A DNA stretch of 9,513 nucleotides from Caryophanales bacterium UBA3668 (GTDB taxonomy: Bacteria; Bacillota_I; Bacilli_A; RFN20; CAG-826). Made by a program: the position numbers and the translations under genes. The notes under the pieces were generated by a model. It was not told the origin of the DNA and ran no database searches. It was given only the letters and a program-made list of their open reading frames with translations. The stretch lies in assembly GCA_002373085.1 (NCBI GenBank), contig DFJP01000065.1, forward strand, positions 1 to 9,513, given 5' to 3'. Shown one piece after another: positions 1 to 7,057 of this stretch. Each line of letters opens with the position of its first letter. The first letter of the stretch is position 1.

Positions 1-548
1 TCGTTGCTAAATATAAGTTCTTTGGAAGAAACATCATCTTCAGTGTTGTTATCTTCTCTTTAATTGTTCCTATCGTTGGTTCCTTACCATCTCAAATGCA
101 AATGATGAAAAATGTTTTACATTTAGATGGCACAGTTATTGGTTGCATCTTTATCTATTCTGGTGGTTTTGGCGCAAACTTCTTGCTCCTTTATTCTTTC
201 TTCAAGAATCTCTCTTGGACTTATGTAGAGGCCGCTAGAGTGGACGGAGCAAATGACTTTGTCATTTTCTTCCGTATTATTATACCAATGGCAAAAGGCC
301 CAATCATCGCTATTTCAATTATTCAATTAATTGGATTATGGAACGATTATCAAACCCCAGCGATTTATTTACCAAAATATCCAACTCTTGCTGTCGGTTT
401 AAAATTCTTATTCGACAAAATGCAAACCTTATCTTACCCGATGATGTTTGCGACGATTATTATCGCTATTCTCCCAATCTTAATTCTCTTTACTGCCTTC
501 TCTAAGACAATTATGGAGAACACAAGTGTTGGAGGTTTAAAAGGTTAA
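1..548 (+). CDS. ABC sugar transporter permease, MalG type (5'-truncated)
   Basis: Inner-membrane subunit of a carbohydrate importer (binding-protein-dependent permease family, MalG/AraQ-like). The reading frame is open from base 3 to the TAA at 546-548, giving 181 residues, and the start lies outside the window. The visible part opens with a basic loop (KYKFFGRN) and a membrane segment. It then carries the EAA loop that docks on the ATPase (EAARVDGAN, followed by IIIPMAKG), then further hydrophobic segments and a WNDY motif that is common in sugar permeases. The C-terminus TSVGGLKG resembles the usual (A)GAVKG-type end of MalG proteins, so the 3' end is intact. The matching solute-binding protein and MalF-type permease probably lie upstream, and an ATPase starts at 9100. 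The substrate cannot be read from the permease itself. The beta-glucan oligosaccharide assignment comes from the neighbours. Confidence 0.93.
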   Translation, partial: VAKYKFFGRNIIFSVVIFSLIVPIVGSLPSQMQMMKNVLHLDGTVIGCIFIYSGGFGANFLLLYSFFKNLSWTYVEAARVDGANDFVIFFRIIIPMAKGPIIAISIIQLIGLWNDYQTPAIYLPKYPTLAVGLKFLFDKMQTLSYPMMFATIIIAILPILILFTAFSKTIMENTSVGGLKG

Positions 549-550
549 CA

Positions 551-570
551 AGATTCTTATTTAAGAATCT
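551..570 (+). other. Small intergenic hairpin after the permease gene
   Basis: AGATTCTT and AAGAATCT form a perfect 8-bp stem with a four-base ATTT loop, beginning 2 bases after the permease stop codon. A ninth pair is possible in principle but would leave a two-base loop. The stem is AT-rich and is followed by CAAATAAAATTTC rather than a T run, so it is a poor intrinsic terminator. It may be an RNA processing or stability element that lets the transporter and lipoprotein genes be expressed at different levels. This role is inference. Confidence 0.45.
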
Positions 571-596
571 CAAATAAAATTTCATTTCCATATAAT

Positions 597-604
597 GAGG
601 AGGA
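597..604 (+). promoter_or_regulatory. Strong ribosome binding site for the 611 lipoprotein
   Basis: GAGGAGGA lies six bases before the ATG at 611. It is a near-consensus Shine-Dalgarno sequence and is one of the strongest in the window. This fits abundant synthesis of a surface lipoprotein. Confidence 0.85.
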
Positions 605-610
605 CTAAAA

Positions 611-2416
611 ATGAAATTTAAATACTTAGTGTGCAGTGCCGCTATGTTATTAGCGCTTGCCGGATGTAATCAACCAGCAAGTGGTGGAGATCCAGTTGTT
701 GAAACTGTATCAGTCACAGGCGTTGCATTAAACAAAACTACTGTTGCCTTAACAGTCAATCAAACCGAAACTCTTACCGCAACAATTACACCAGCTAACG
801 CAACAAACAAAAACGTTACTTGGTCCGCAAGTGGTGATGGAGTTGTCTCTGTTGTTGATGGTCTCGTTAGAGCTCTCAAACCAGGAACATCTACTGTTAC
901 CGTAACCACAGTTGATGGTGGATTTACCGCTAATTGTGATGTTACAGTCTCAGCAGCTACTGTTGCTGTTACAGGTGTCACATTAAACAAGGCTTCGTTA
1001 AGTCTTACTGTTGGTGGTTCTGAAACATTAACTGCTACTGTTGCTCCAAGCGATGCAACCAACAAAAACGTCACATGGTCTGTTACAGGTGATGCAGTTA
1101 CCGTTGACAACGGTACAGTTACCGCTGCTAAAGCAGGTAGCGCTACTGTTACAGTTACAACCGCTGATGGCGGATTTACCGCTAACTGTGCTGTTACAGT
1201 TGAAGAAGCAAGCACAAAACCAGCAGATGCAGTCGATTTAGCATATTCAACCGCGGATACTCTTGGTGAACACGGTGATGATTATTGTTACTTCAATGAC
1301 CCAGAATGGTGGTCAGGAGCTTCTGCAGTAGTTAACGAAGCTTATTACTCACCAACAGCAGGTTTAGTCTTTGACTACACTTATAATCCAGCATCAAATC
1401 CTGGTCTTAATAACTGGTCAGTTCAATTAATGAGAAAGAACTCCGGTTTAACTGTTGGAACAATGTATGATTTATCATTCAAACTCAACAGCAGCAAGGC
1501 TGGCACAATTATTGTTAATGATACCAATACCGAAATTGTCAAAGGTGACAACAATATTAAAGTCACATATAGACAAGGTGAGGGCGCTTCACTTAATATC
1601 CAATTCTCTTTCAATTTAATTGGAGATGCTAGAGTTGTTATTACTGATATCCTTTGGGAAGCAGCTTTAGCTGCACCAGAAGGTGTTGTCGTTAGTGAAA
1701 ACGCTGGTGTTTATACAATCGCATTCGCTGCTGTTACAGGTGCTGATAGCTATAAAGCATATTATGTCAATACCGATGGACAAGCAGTTGATAGTGAAAC
1801 AGTTACCAATGGTGGCCAATTAACAAAAGTTTCTACATTACCAGATGGCAGATACAAAGTATTTGTTACCACAGTTAAAGGAACAAAAGAATCATCATAT
1901 TCAACTTCTTATGGTCAAATCACCAAAGGTGAACAACAAGCAGTTGTCCCAGCAGGTGGACCAAAAGCCAATATTGGTCCTGGTGAAGAACATAATCAAC
2001 AAACAGGCGCTCTTACCTTACCAGATGATAAATTTGTCTACTGGGCAGATCAATGGTATTGCGGTTCAGGTGTTACTGTTATTGAAGGTGATGCATATAC
2101 TGAAGAAGGAACAGTTACCGCAAAATATACTGCTGAAGCAAATAGTAACTGTGCATGGGGATTCCAAATCTTCTATAAGAACACAAGCTTAACCGCTGGT
2201 AAAACTTACACATTATCTTACACACTTACTTCTACACTTGCTCTTACTGTTACAGCTAATGGAGCACAAGTCGTCTTAGAAGCAGGTGTTGCTGCTAATG
2301 TCTCTGTTGAATATCAAGAAGTTGCTAATAATGCATCCTTCGCACTCGTAACACCAGTTGTTGGTGCATTTACTAACACACTCGTTATTTCCAACATCTC
2401 TTGGGTTGAGAAATAA
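611..2416 (+). CDS. Modular surface lipoprotein: two Big_2, two CBM-like modules, FN3-like domain
   Basis: This 601-residue lipoprotein probably binds glycan at the cell surface; no catalytic domain is apparent. The signal peptide ends in the lipobox LAGC, with Cys19 as the likely lipidated residue. Two tandem bacterial Ig-like (Big_2) domains follow at about 32-113 and 118-197, each with the pattern V-x-L-N ... VTWS ... GGFTANC. A beta-rich module of the CBM4/9 general type lies at about 205-352 and ends in ITDILW. An FN3-like domain lies at about 354-437. A second module related to the first lies at about 460-601 and ends in ISNISW. Both modules contain many aromatic residues (for example WW, WYC). 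The start is fixed by the strong ribosome binding site. It lies between a sugar permease and a glucan-degradation gene set, so a polysaccharide-tethering role is plausible. The CBM family assignment is tentative; an adhesin is the main alternative. Confidence 0.85.
   Translation: MKFKYLVCSAAMLLALAGCNQPASGGDPVVETVSVTGVALNKTTVALTVNQTETLTATITPANATNKNVTWSASGDGVVSVVDGLVRALKPGTSTVTVTTVDGGFTANCDVTVSAATVAVTGVTLNKASLSLTVGGSETLTATVAPSDATNKNVTWSVTGDAVTVDNGTVTAAKAGSATVTVTTADGGFTANCAVTVEEASTKPADAVDLAYSTADTLGEHGDDYCYFNDPEWWSGASAVVNEAYYSPTAGLVFDYTYNPASNPGLNNWSVQLMRKNSGLTVGTMYDLSFKLNSSKAGTIIVNDTNTEIVKGDNNIKVTYRQGEGASLNIQFSFNLIGDARVVITDILWEAALAAPEGVVVSENAGVYTIAFAAVTGADSYKAYYVNTDGQAVDSETVTNGGQLTKVSTLPDGRYKVFVTTVKGTKESSYSTSYGQITKGEQQAVVPAGGPKANIGPGEEHNQQTGALTLPDDKFVYWADQWYCGSGVTVIEGDAYTEEGTVTAKYTAEANSNCAWGFQIFYKNTSLTAGKTYTLSYTLTSTLALTVTANGAQVVLEAGVAANVSVEYQEVANNASFALVTPVVGAFTNTLVISNISWVEK
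704..1201 (+). repeat. Tandem Big_2 domain repeat, visible at DNA level
   Basis: Two consecutive units of about 245 bases (704-949 and 962-1201) encode the paired Ig-like domains of the 611 lipoprotein. They share near-identical stretches, for example GGATTTACCGCTAA at 920-933 and 1172-1185. These domains usually act as rigid spacers holding C-terminal modules away from the membrane. The units are a protein-level duplication, not a mobile or regulatory repeat. Confidence 0.8.
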
Positions 2417-2429
2417 TTAAAAATTATTT

Positions 2430-2434
2430 GGAGG
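2430..2434 (+). promoter_or_regulatory. Ribosome binding site that decides the start at 2440
   Basis: GGAGG lies five bases before the ATG at 2440. An in-frame TTG at 2428 would add only four residues and would overlap this site, so ATG 2440 is the supported start of the beta-helix lipoprotein. Confidence 0.85.
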
Positions 2435-2439
2435 CTAAT

Positions 2440-3867
2440 ATGAAACGATTAACTTTACTTAAAACACTTCCAATTCTCTTTGTAGCCTCTTTAGCTAGCT
2501 GTGGTGGAGGAAGCCATGGTGGAGGTTTAGCTCCTAAAACAGGAGATAAAATCTACTATGAACGTATCCTCTTTGATACATCAGATGAAACAGCGAGTAA
2601 CCCATCTATTTACTTGGAAGCAAAAGATGGTGTTAAAGAAGTTAAAGTGGGAAGAGAAATAATCAAGTTTGGATATAGTGGTGGTGTCCTTACTTTAGAC
2701 GCTGCTGCATTAAGAAATGCTGGACCTAAAGAATTAACCGCATCCGTCACAATGGGAAACGGTAAAAAGACATCTATTGATATCTTTAACGCTACAAAAT
2801 TTATTAAAACTGCAGAAGATTTCCAAGCTATTGGTAGTTCTAAAAAAGCATGTGAAGGCTATTATGTCTTAGCAAATGATATCGATTGTTCTTCAATTTC
2901 TAACTTTGAACCAATCGGTCAATACTTCTCTGAAGAAGACCCAGACAACTTCTATTTCCATGGCGTTCTTGATGGAGACGGATATGCGATTAAAAACGTT
3001 ACATGTACTTATTCACATTCTCCAACAGGTATCTCTGGAGGAGGATATGCATCTAACTATGACGTTTATAGCGGATCCTTTGGATTTACTAATGACGCTC
3101 ATAAAGCAGGAGATAACATTGGTATCTTCCAAGTTATCGGTTCTTCAGGCTTAGTTCGTAACGTGACATTTGATAACTGTAATGTTCACGGTAGAACCAT
3201 TGTTGGCATTATCGCTGGAAATAACATGGGTCACGTTTATGACTGCTTAATTAAAGAAAACTGCCAAGTCAAAATGGACACTCACTTCTATGATGATGAC
3301 TGTAATACAGGTGCCGCATTTGGTATCGTCGCTGGTAGTGGAGAAGCTAAAAACTTAATTAGCTTAACTACCCGTGTATCAATGCTTGATATCTATGAAG
3401 ATTATGATGATGTCTATAGAGGCAAGACTGGTAATGGTTGGGATCACTCCGCTACAGAAGGTAACACCGATCCATGGTGGAGATTTGCTTCTGCAACAAA
3501 AGAAATTCCAGGAACATCTACCAAGATTACTGATAGTAATAACCAAAAGAGTAATGGCATTTATTCCGTAGTTGGAAAATGCTGGGGACAAGTTCAAGAC
3601 TCAGTCGGTGCAGCGTTTAGCTTCACTCCAATTAACGAAACTGCGATTAACGCCGCATTCGGTCATACTCATCAAGGTATTAATAAGCCAACATCTGGAG
3701 ATTCAGATTTAGGTTCAATAACAAACTGCGCAGTTTATTCTGCTAGTGCCTTAAAACAAGTTAGCACTTATAGTGCTTACAATTTCAGTTCTGAGGTTTG
3801 GAACATTCAAGAAGGTTCCTTCCCAGCACTTAAAGAAAATATCAATCGTTTCGATATTGCTAAATAA
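2440..3867 (+). CDS. Lipoprotein with predicted GLUG-like beta-helix domain
   Basis: This 475-residue surface lipoprotein has no recognised enzymatic function. The signal peptide ends in LASC (Cys21), followed by a Gly/Ser-rich spacer. A small beta-rich domain spans about 30-118. From about 120 the pattern KTAEDFQAIG, YVLANDIDC, PIG and GVLDGDGYAIKNVT is the characteristic opening of GLUG-type right-handed beta-helix proteins. Further coils follow (NIGIFQVIGSSGLVRNVTF, VGIIAGNNMG, FGIVAG), and the tail has the typical W-x(5)-GSFPAL ending. Acidic runs at about 284-287 and 319-324 could bind calcium, but this is not shown. The gene starts 23 bases after the upstream lipoprotein stop, so the two are probably co-translated from one message. 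A glycan-binding or glycan-lyase-like role is possible because beta-helices are common in polysaccharide-active proteins. No catalytic residues could be assigned. Confidence 0.8.
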   Translation: MKRLTLLKTLPILFVASLASCGGGSHGGGLAPKTGDKIYYERILFDTSDETASNPSIYLEAKDGVKEVKVGREIIKFGYSGGVLTLDAAALRNAGPKELTASVTMGNGKKTSIDIFNATKFIKTAEDFQAIGSSKKACEGYYVLANDIDCSSISNFEPIGQYFSEEDPDNFYFHGVLDGDGYAIKNVTCTYSHSPTGISGGGYASNYDVYSGSFGFTNDAHKAGDNIGIFQVIGSSGLVRNVTFDNCNVHGRTIVGIIAGNNMGHVYDCLIKENCQVKMDTHFYDDDCNTGAAFGIVAGSGEAKNLISLTTRVSMLDIYEDYDDVYRGKTGNGWDHSATEGNTDPWWRFASATKEIPGTSTKITDSNNQKSNGIYSVVGKCWGQVQDSVGAAFSFTPINETAINAAFGHTHQGINKPTSGDSDLGSITNCAVYSASALKQVSTYSAYNFSSEVWNIQEGSFPALKENINRFDIAK

Positions 3868-3886
3868 ATAAAATTACAACATACAT

Positions 3887-3915
3887 TCAGGGTGGGGCGA
3901 ATAACTCCACCCTGA
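3887..3915 (+). other. GC-rich intergenic hairpin before the phosphorylase gene
   Basis: TCAGGGTGGGG (3887-3897) pairs with CTCCACCCTGA (3905-3915) around a seven-base loop, giving an 11-bp stem with a single G-T wobble. It stands out as a GC-rich island in AT-rich DNA. It begins 19 bases after the lipoprotein stop and ends two bases before the phosphorylase Shine-Dalgarno. The right arm is followed by TAAGGAG and not by a T run, so it does not look like a simple intrinsic terminator. It could protect the 3' end of the upstream lipoprotein message after processing, act as a partial attenuator, or modulate access to the ribosome binding site. Which of these applies is inference. Confidence 0.7.
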
Positions 3916-3917
3916 TA

Positions 3918-3922
3918 AGGAG
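3918..3922 (+). promoter_or_regulatory. Ribosome binding site of the phosphorylase gene
   Basis: AGGAG lies nine bases before the ATG at 3932 and directly after the foot of the GC-rich hairpin. The closeness of hairpin and ribosome binding site could couple RNA structure to translation. Confidence 0.8.
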
Positions 3923-3931
3923 ATATTAACA

Positions 3932-6900
3932 ATGGTCAAATATAGTTTTGAAGGTTCAACATTCGTAATTGAAGATTACCAACACGCAAAAAGGTTTTCC
4001 TCCTTTTTACCTGCGATGGCAGGAGAAGACGGAAAGCCACTTTGGGCGTTCTACGCGAACGTCGGACAAGTTATGGGTGGTTTTGGTGTTAATAGTAAAG
4101 ACACACCAATCACTCCTTTTGATTCAGCTACATTAGCGTACCAGAATATCCCCGTAAAATCTTTTAGAACATTTATTAAGATTGATGGTAAGAATGATTC
4201 CCTATTTGAAGGTGAAAAACCATATAAGAGAACCCTTAAAATCAATAAATCTAACATTTATATCATCGAAGAAAACGATGAATATAAAGTAACTATTACA
4301 TATTCCACTGTCTCTCATAGAAATTACGCTGGACTAATTAGAACAGTGAAGTTCTTAAATAAATCTAATAAGAGACATCACTATGAATTATGTGATGGTT
4401 TACCAGTGTTCTTCCCACTTGGATTATCTAACGTTTGTTACAAAGAAATGGTTTCCCTTATGGGAGCGTATTGCCAAGTTGATTTAAATAAGAACGCTCC
4501 ATTTGTGAAATTTAAAACAAGCACAGGAGATAACTCTATTGTTTCTTTAGCCCATGACGGTAATGGATTTATTTCTATTGACCAAAATGGCAAACGTTTA
4601 GGAAACATTGTTGAAGTCTATCAAATCTTTGAAAATGATCCTGCTCTTATCACTCCAGTTAACTGGATTAATAAAGGAGTTAAGGTATTAGATGAAGAGC
4701 AACAATTAGAAAATCAACTCCCATGTGCTTTCTCAATTGCCTCATTTGATTTAAATCAAAATGAATCTTATGAATATGTTTCTTTATATGGAGCGTTTAA
4801 CACAATTGATGATTTTAATAAAGCTATTAAAGAGTACTCAGTTGATGCTGCTCACAAGATGATTGGTGAAACTGAAGAACTCGTTAATTCATATCTACCT
4901 AAAGGTATTAAGACCTCTAACCGTTTGTTTGACGAATACATTGCTCAATCAGTGTTAGATAACAATTTAAGAGGTGGCTTTCCTGTCATATTAAATGATA
5001 AAAAGGAAGGCCAACCTTATTACCTATTCTCAAGAAAACATGGTGATATGGAAAGAGACTATAACGCTTTCAATATCCCAAGTACTTACTATAGTTCCGG
5101 ACCAGGTAACTTTAGAGATGTTAACCAAAATAGAAGAAGTGATTTATATTTCGTGAACGAAATTAAAGGCTATAACATTAAAATCTTCTTCTCATTAATC
5201 CAAATGGATGGTCAAAATCCATTAACAGTCAAGCCATTAGTCTTTAAAAAGAACGATAACTTTAATGAAGCAGTCCTTAATGGTCTTGATAGTGGTATCA
5301 AGTCTAAGATTATGGCGATGCTCACTAAAGGTGAACAACCAGGAGTTATCTACACTCTCCTTAAAGATAACAACGTGAAGAATGTTGATGATTTATTCTC
5401 TAACATCCTTAAAGAAAGCCATCAAGAAATGGCAGCCTCTTTCTCTGAAGGATATTGGATTGATCACTGGACCTATAACGTTGATTTATTAGAAAACTAT
5501 TTAAGTGTTTATCCAGATAAGATGGAAGAACTCTTATTTACTGATGACTATAAATATTTCCATTCCTTAGTCTATGTTAATCCTCGTAGTGAAAAATATT
5601 GCTTAGTGGGTGATAACAAAATTAGACAATATGGAACAATCGATTTAGCGGCCTTTAAGAAAGAAAACGAAAGAGCAGGCTTAAAGGGTAATGAAACCTT
5701 ATGGAAATTAGATCAAAACGGTAAAGAAATCAAAGTCTCTTTAGCGAGTAAGATCTTTAACTTAATTTTAATTAAATTCTCCACATTAGACGCTCATCAA
5801 ATGGGTATTGAAATGGAATGTGAGAAACCAGGTTGGAACGATGCGATGAATGGTTTACCTGGCTTATTTGCTTCTGCGATGAGTGAATCTATTGAATTAC
5901 TTAGACTTGTTGACTTTGCTCTTAACTCATTTAAAGACTTTAAAGATAGAAATATCGCTTTAATGGATGAGCAATATGACCTATATGTCTCTATTAGAGA
6001 TGGAGTGAATAAATTACTCTCTGGTAGATTATCTCAATTTGATTATTGGGATAAAGTTACTACCTCTAGAGAAGTCTTAAGAGAAAAAACACATTTAAAG
6101 GCCACTAATAGTGGCAAATCCATTGATGTTAGTGAAGCTCTTGAACTTCTTACTGAAATGAAAGATATCCTCTCTAAAGGTATCTTAGAGGCCAAGAAAT
6201 TAGGTGGAGGAATTATTCCTTCTTACATCATAAACGACGTCTCTAAATACGAAGTGACTGATAAGGTCAATCACTTAGGCTATAAAGTGGTCAAACCATT
6301 AGAGTTCACTCAACGATTAATCTCTTATTTCTTAGAAGCCTCCGCACGTATGGCTAAATTAGGCGAAAAATTCTTTGACGAAGAAGATTACGTCCGCATC
6401 TATAAAAGTGGCCTACGCGACCAAAAACTCGGTTTCTACAAGACTTGTGACGATATTGAGAACGATCCATTTGAAATTGGAAGAGTTCATGCCTTCACAA
6501 AAGGATGGCTTGAAAGAGAATGTAACTTCCTCCACATGGGTTATAAATATCTCCTTGGTTTACTTAAGGCTGGCTTATATAAAGACTTCTATAACGAAAT
6601 GAAAGTAAACTTTGTTTGCAACATGGATCCATATGTTTATGGAAGAAGCCCAATTGAGAATTCAAGCTTTGTTGTTCCTACATGTAACCCAAATAAGAGA
6701 ATGCATGGTCAAGGTCAATTTGCTAGATTAACAGGGGCTAACGCAGAAGTGTTAGACATGTTCTACATCATGTTCTTAGGTGAAAGAGCCTTCAAGATGG
6801 AAGATGGTGAACTAGTCTTTACTCCTTCTCCAAGAATTTCCAAAGAATTCTTTGATGAAAATGATGAAGTTTCTTACCCACTTTTCTCTAAGTGTGTAAT

Positions 6901-7057
6901 CACAATCCACAATCCTCAAAGAATTGACTTATATAACCACAAAAAATATTCCTACGTTGTTAATAATAAGGAATATGCCTCTATTAGAGGTGAACTCGCT
7001 TCCGATTTAAGAAGCGGAAAAATCAAACAATTAAGAATTGAGGTCATTGATGAATAA
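3932..7057 (+). CDS. Glycoside phosphorylase of the GH94/GH149/GH161 type, probable beta-1,3-glucan phosphorylase
   Basis: The predicted reaction is phosphorolysis of beta-glucan oligosaccharides in the cytoplasm to glucose 1-phosphate and a shortened chain. The 1041 residues carry no signal peptide or membrane segment. The layout fits this phosphorylase group: an N-terminal beta-sandwich (about 1-310), a helical linker, an (alpha/alpha)6 catalytic barrel (about 340-940) and a C-terminal beta domain. Visible motifs are GPGNFRDVNQNRRSD around 390-404, GYWIDHWTYN in the first half of the barrel, PGWNDAMNGLPG with Asp637 as the likely general acid (equivalent to the WND Asp of GH94), and HGQGQFARLTGANAE at 925-939, matching the conserved phosphate-site end of the barrel. 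It is longer than typical GH94 cellobiose phosphorylases (about 800 residues) and closer to GH149/GH161 size. The two GH16 laminarinase genes downstream favour beta-1,3 specificity. The exact family and substrate are inferred. Confidence 0.82.
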   Translation: MVKYSFEGSTFVIEDYQHAKRFSSFLPAMAGEDGKPLWAFYANVGQVMGGFGVNSKDTPITPFDSATLAYQNIPVKSFRTFIKIDGKNDSLFEGEKPYKRTLKINKSNIYIIEENDEYKVTITYSTVSHRNYAGLIRTVKFLNKSNKRHHYELCDGLPVFFPLGLSNVCYKEMVSLMGAYCQVDLNKNAPFVKFKTSTGDNSIVSLAHDGNGFISIDQNGKRLGNIVEVYQIFENDPALITPVNWINKGVKVLDEEQQLENQLPCAFSIASFDLNQNESYEYVSLYGAFNTIDDFNKAIKEYSVDAAHKMIGETEELVNSYLPKGIKTSNRLFDEYIAQSVLDNNLRGGFPVILNDKKEGQPYYLFSRKHGDMERDYNAFNIPSTYYSSGPGNFRDVNQNRRSDLYFVNEIKGYNIKIFFSLIQMDGQNPLTVKPLVFKKNDNFNEAVLNGLDSGIKSKIMAMLTKGEQPGVIYTLLKDNNVKNVDDLFSNILKESHQEMAASFSEGYWIDHWTYNVDLLENYLSVYPDKMEELLFTDDYKYFHSLVYVNPRSEKYCLVGDNKIRQYGTIDLAAFKKENERAGLKGNETLWKLDQNGKEIKVSLASKIFNLILIKFSTLDAHQMGIEMECEKPGWNDAMNGLPGLFASAMSESIELLRLVDFALNSFKDFKDRNIALMDEQYDLYVSIRDGVNKLLSGRLSQFDYWDKVTTSREVLREKTHLKATNSGKSIDVSEALELLTEMKDILSKGILEAKKLGGGIIPSYIINDVSKYEVTDKVNHLGYKVVKPLEFTQRLISYFLEASARMAKLGEKFFDEEDYVRIYKSGLRDQKLGFYKTCDDIENDPFEIGRVHAFTKGWLERECNFLHMGYKYLLGLLKAGLYKDFYNEMKVNFVCNMDPYVYGRSPIENSSFVVPTCNPNKRMHGQGQFARLTGANAEVLDMFYIMFLGERAFKMEDGELVFTPSPRISKEFFDENDEVSYPLFSKCVITIHNPQRIDLYNHKKYSYVVNNKEYASIRGELASDLRSGKIKQLRIEVIDE
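7040..7044 (+). promoter_or_regulatory. Ribosome binding site inside the phosphorylase gene, setting the GH16 start at 7050
   Basis: GAGGT lies five bases before the ATG at 7050, within the last codons of the phosphorylase gene. A TTG at 7038 in the same frame would include this site and add four residues before an otherwise normal signal peptide (MNKKLSALF), so 7050 is the better start. The 8-bp overlap suggests coupled translation. Confidence 0.75.

Noticed and set aside
591..596. TATAAT as a -10 promoter element for the 611 lipoprotein gene
   Set aside because: No recognisable -35 box lies about 17 bases upstream (568-573 reads TCTCAA), and a start site about seven bases downstream would fall within the ribosome binding site at 597-604, removing it from the message.
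760..1215. Open reading frame on the minus strand opposite the Big_2 repeats
   Set aside because: It mirrors the repeated Thr/Val-rich coding sequence of the 611 gene, has a low-complexity translation with no known domain, and no upstream ribosome binding site was identified. It is a shadow frame.
2411..2429. Inverted repeat AAATAATT / AATTATTT at the end of the first lipoprotein gene
   Set aside because: The 8-bp stem is made only of A-T pairs with a three-base loop, in AT-rich DNA. It would be weak and is expected by chance at this composition.
3887..3915. The GC-rich hairpin as an intrinsic terminator ending the transcript
   Set aside because: No T run follows the right arm. The sequence goes straight into the ribosome binding site of the next gene, so full termination here is unlikely.
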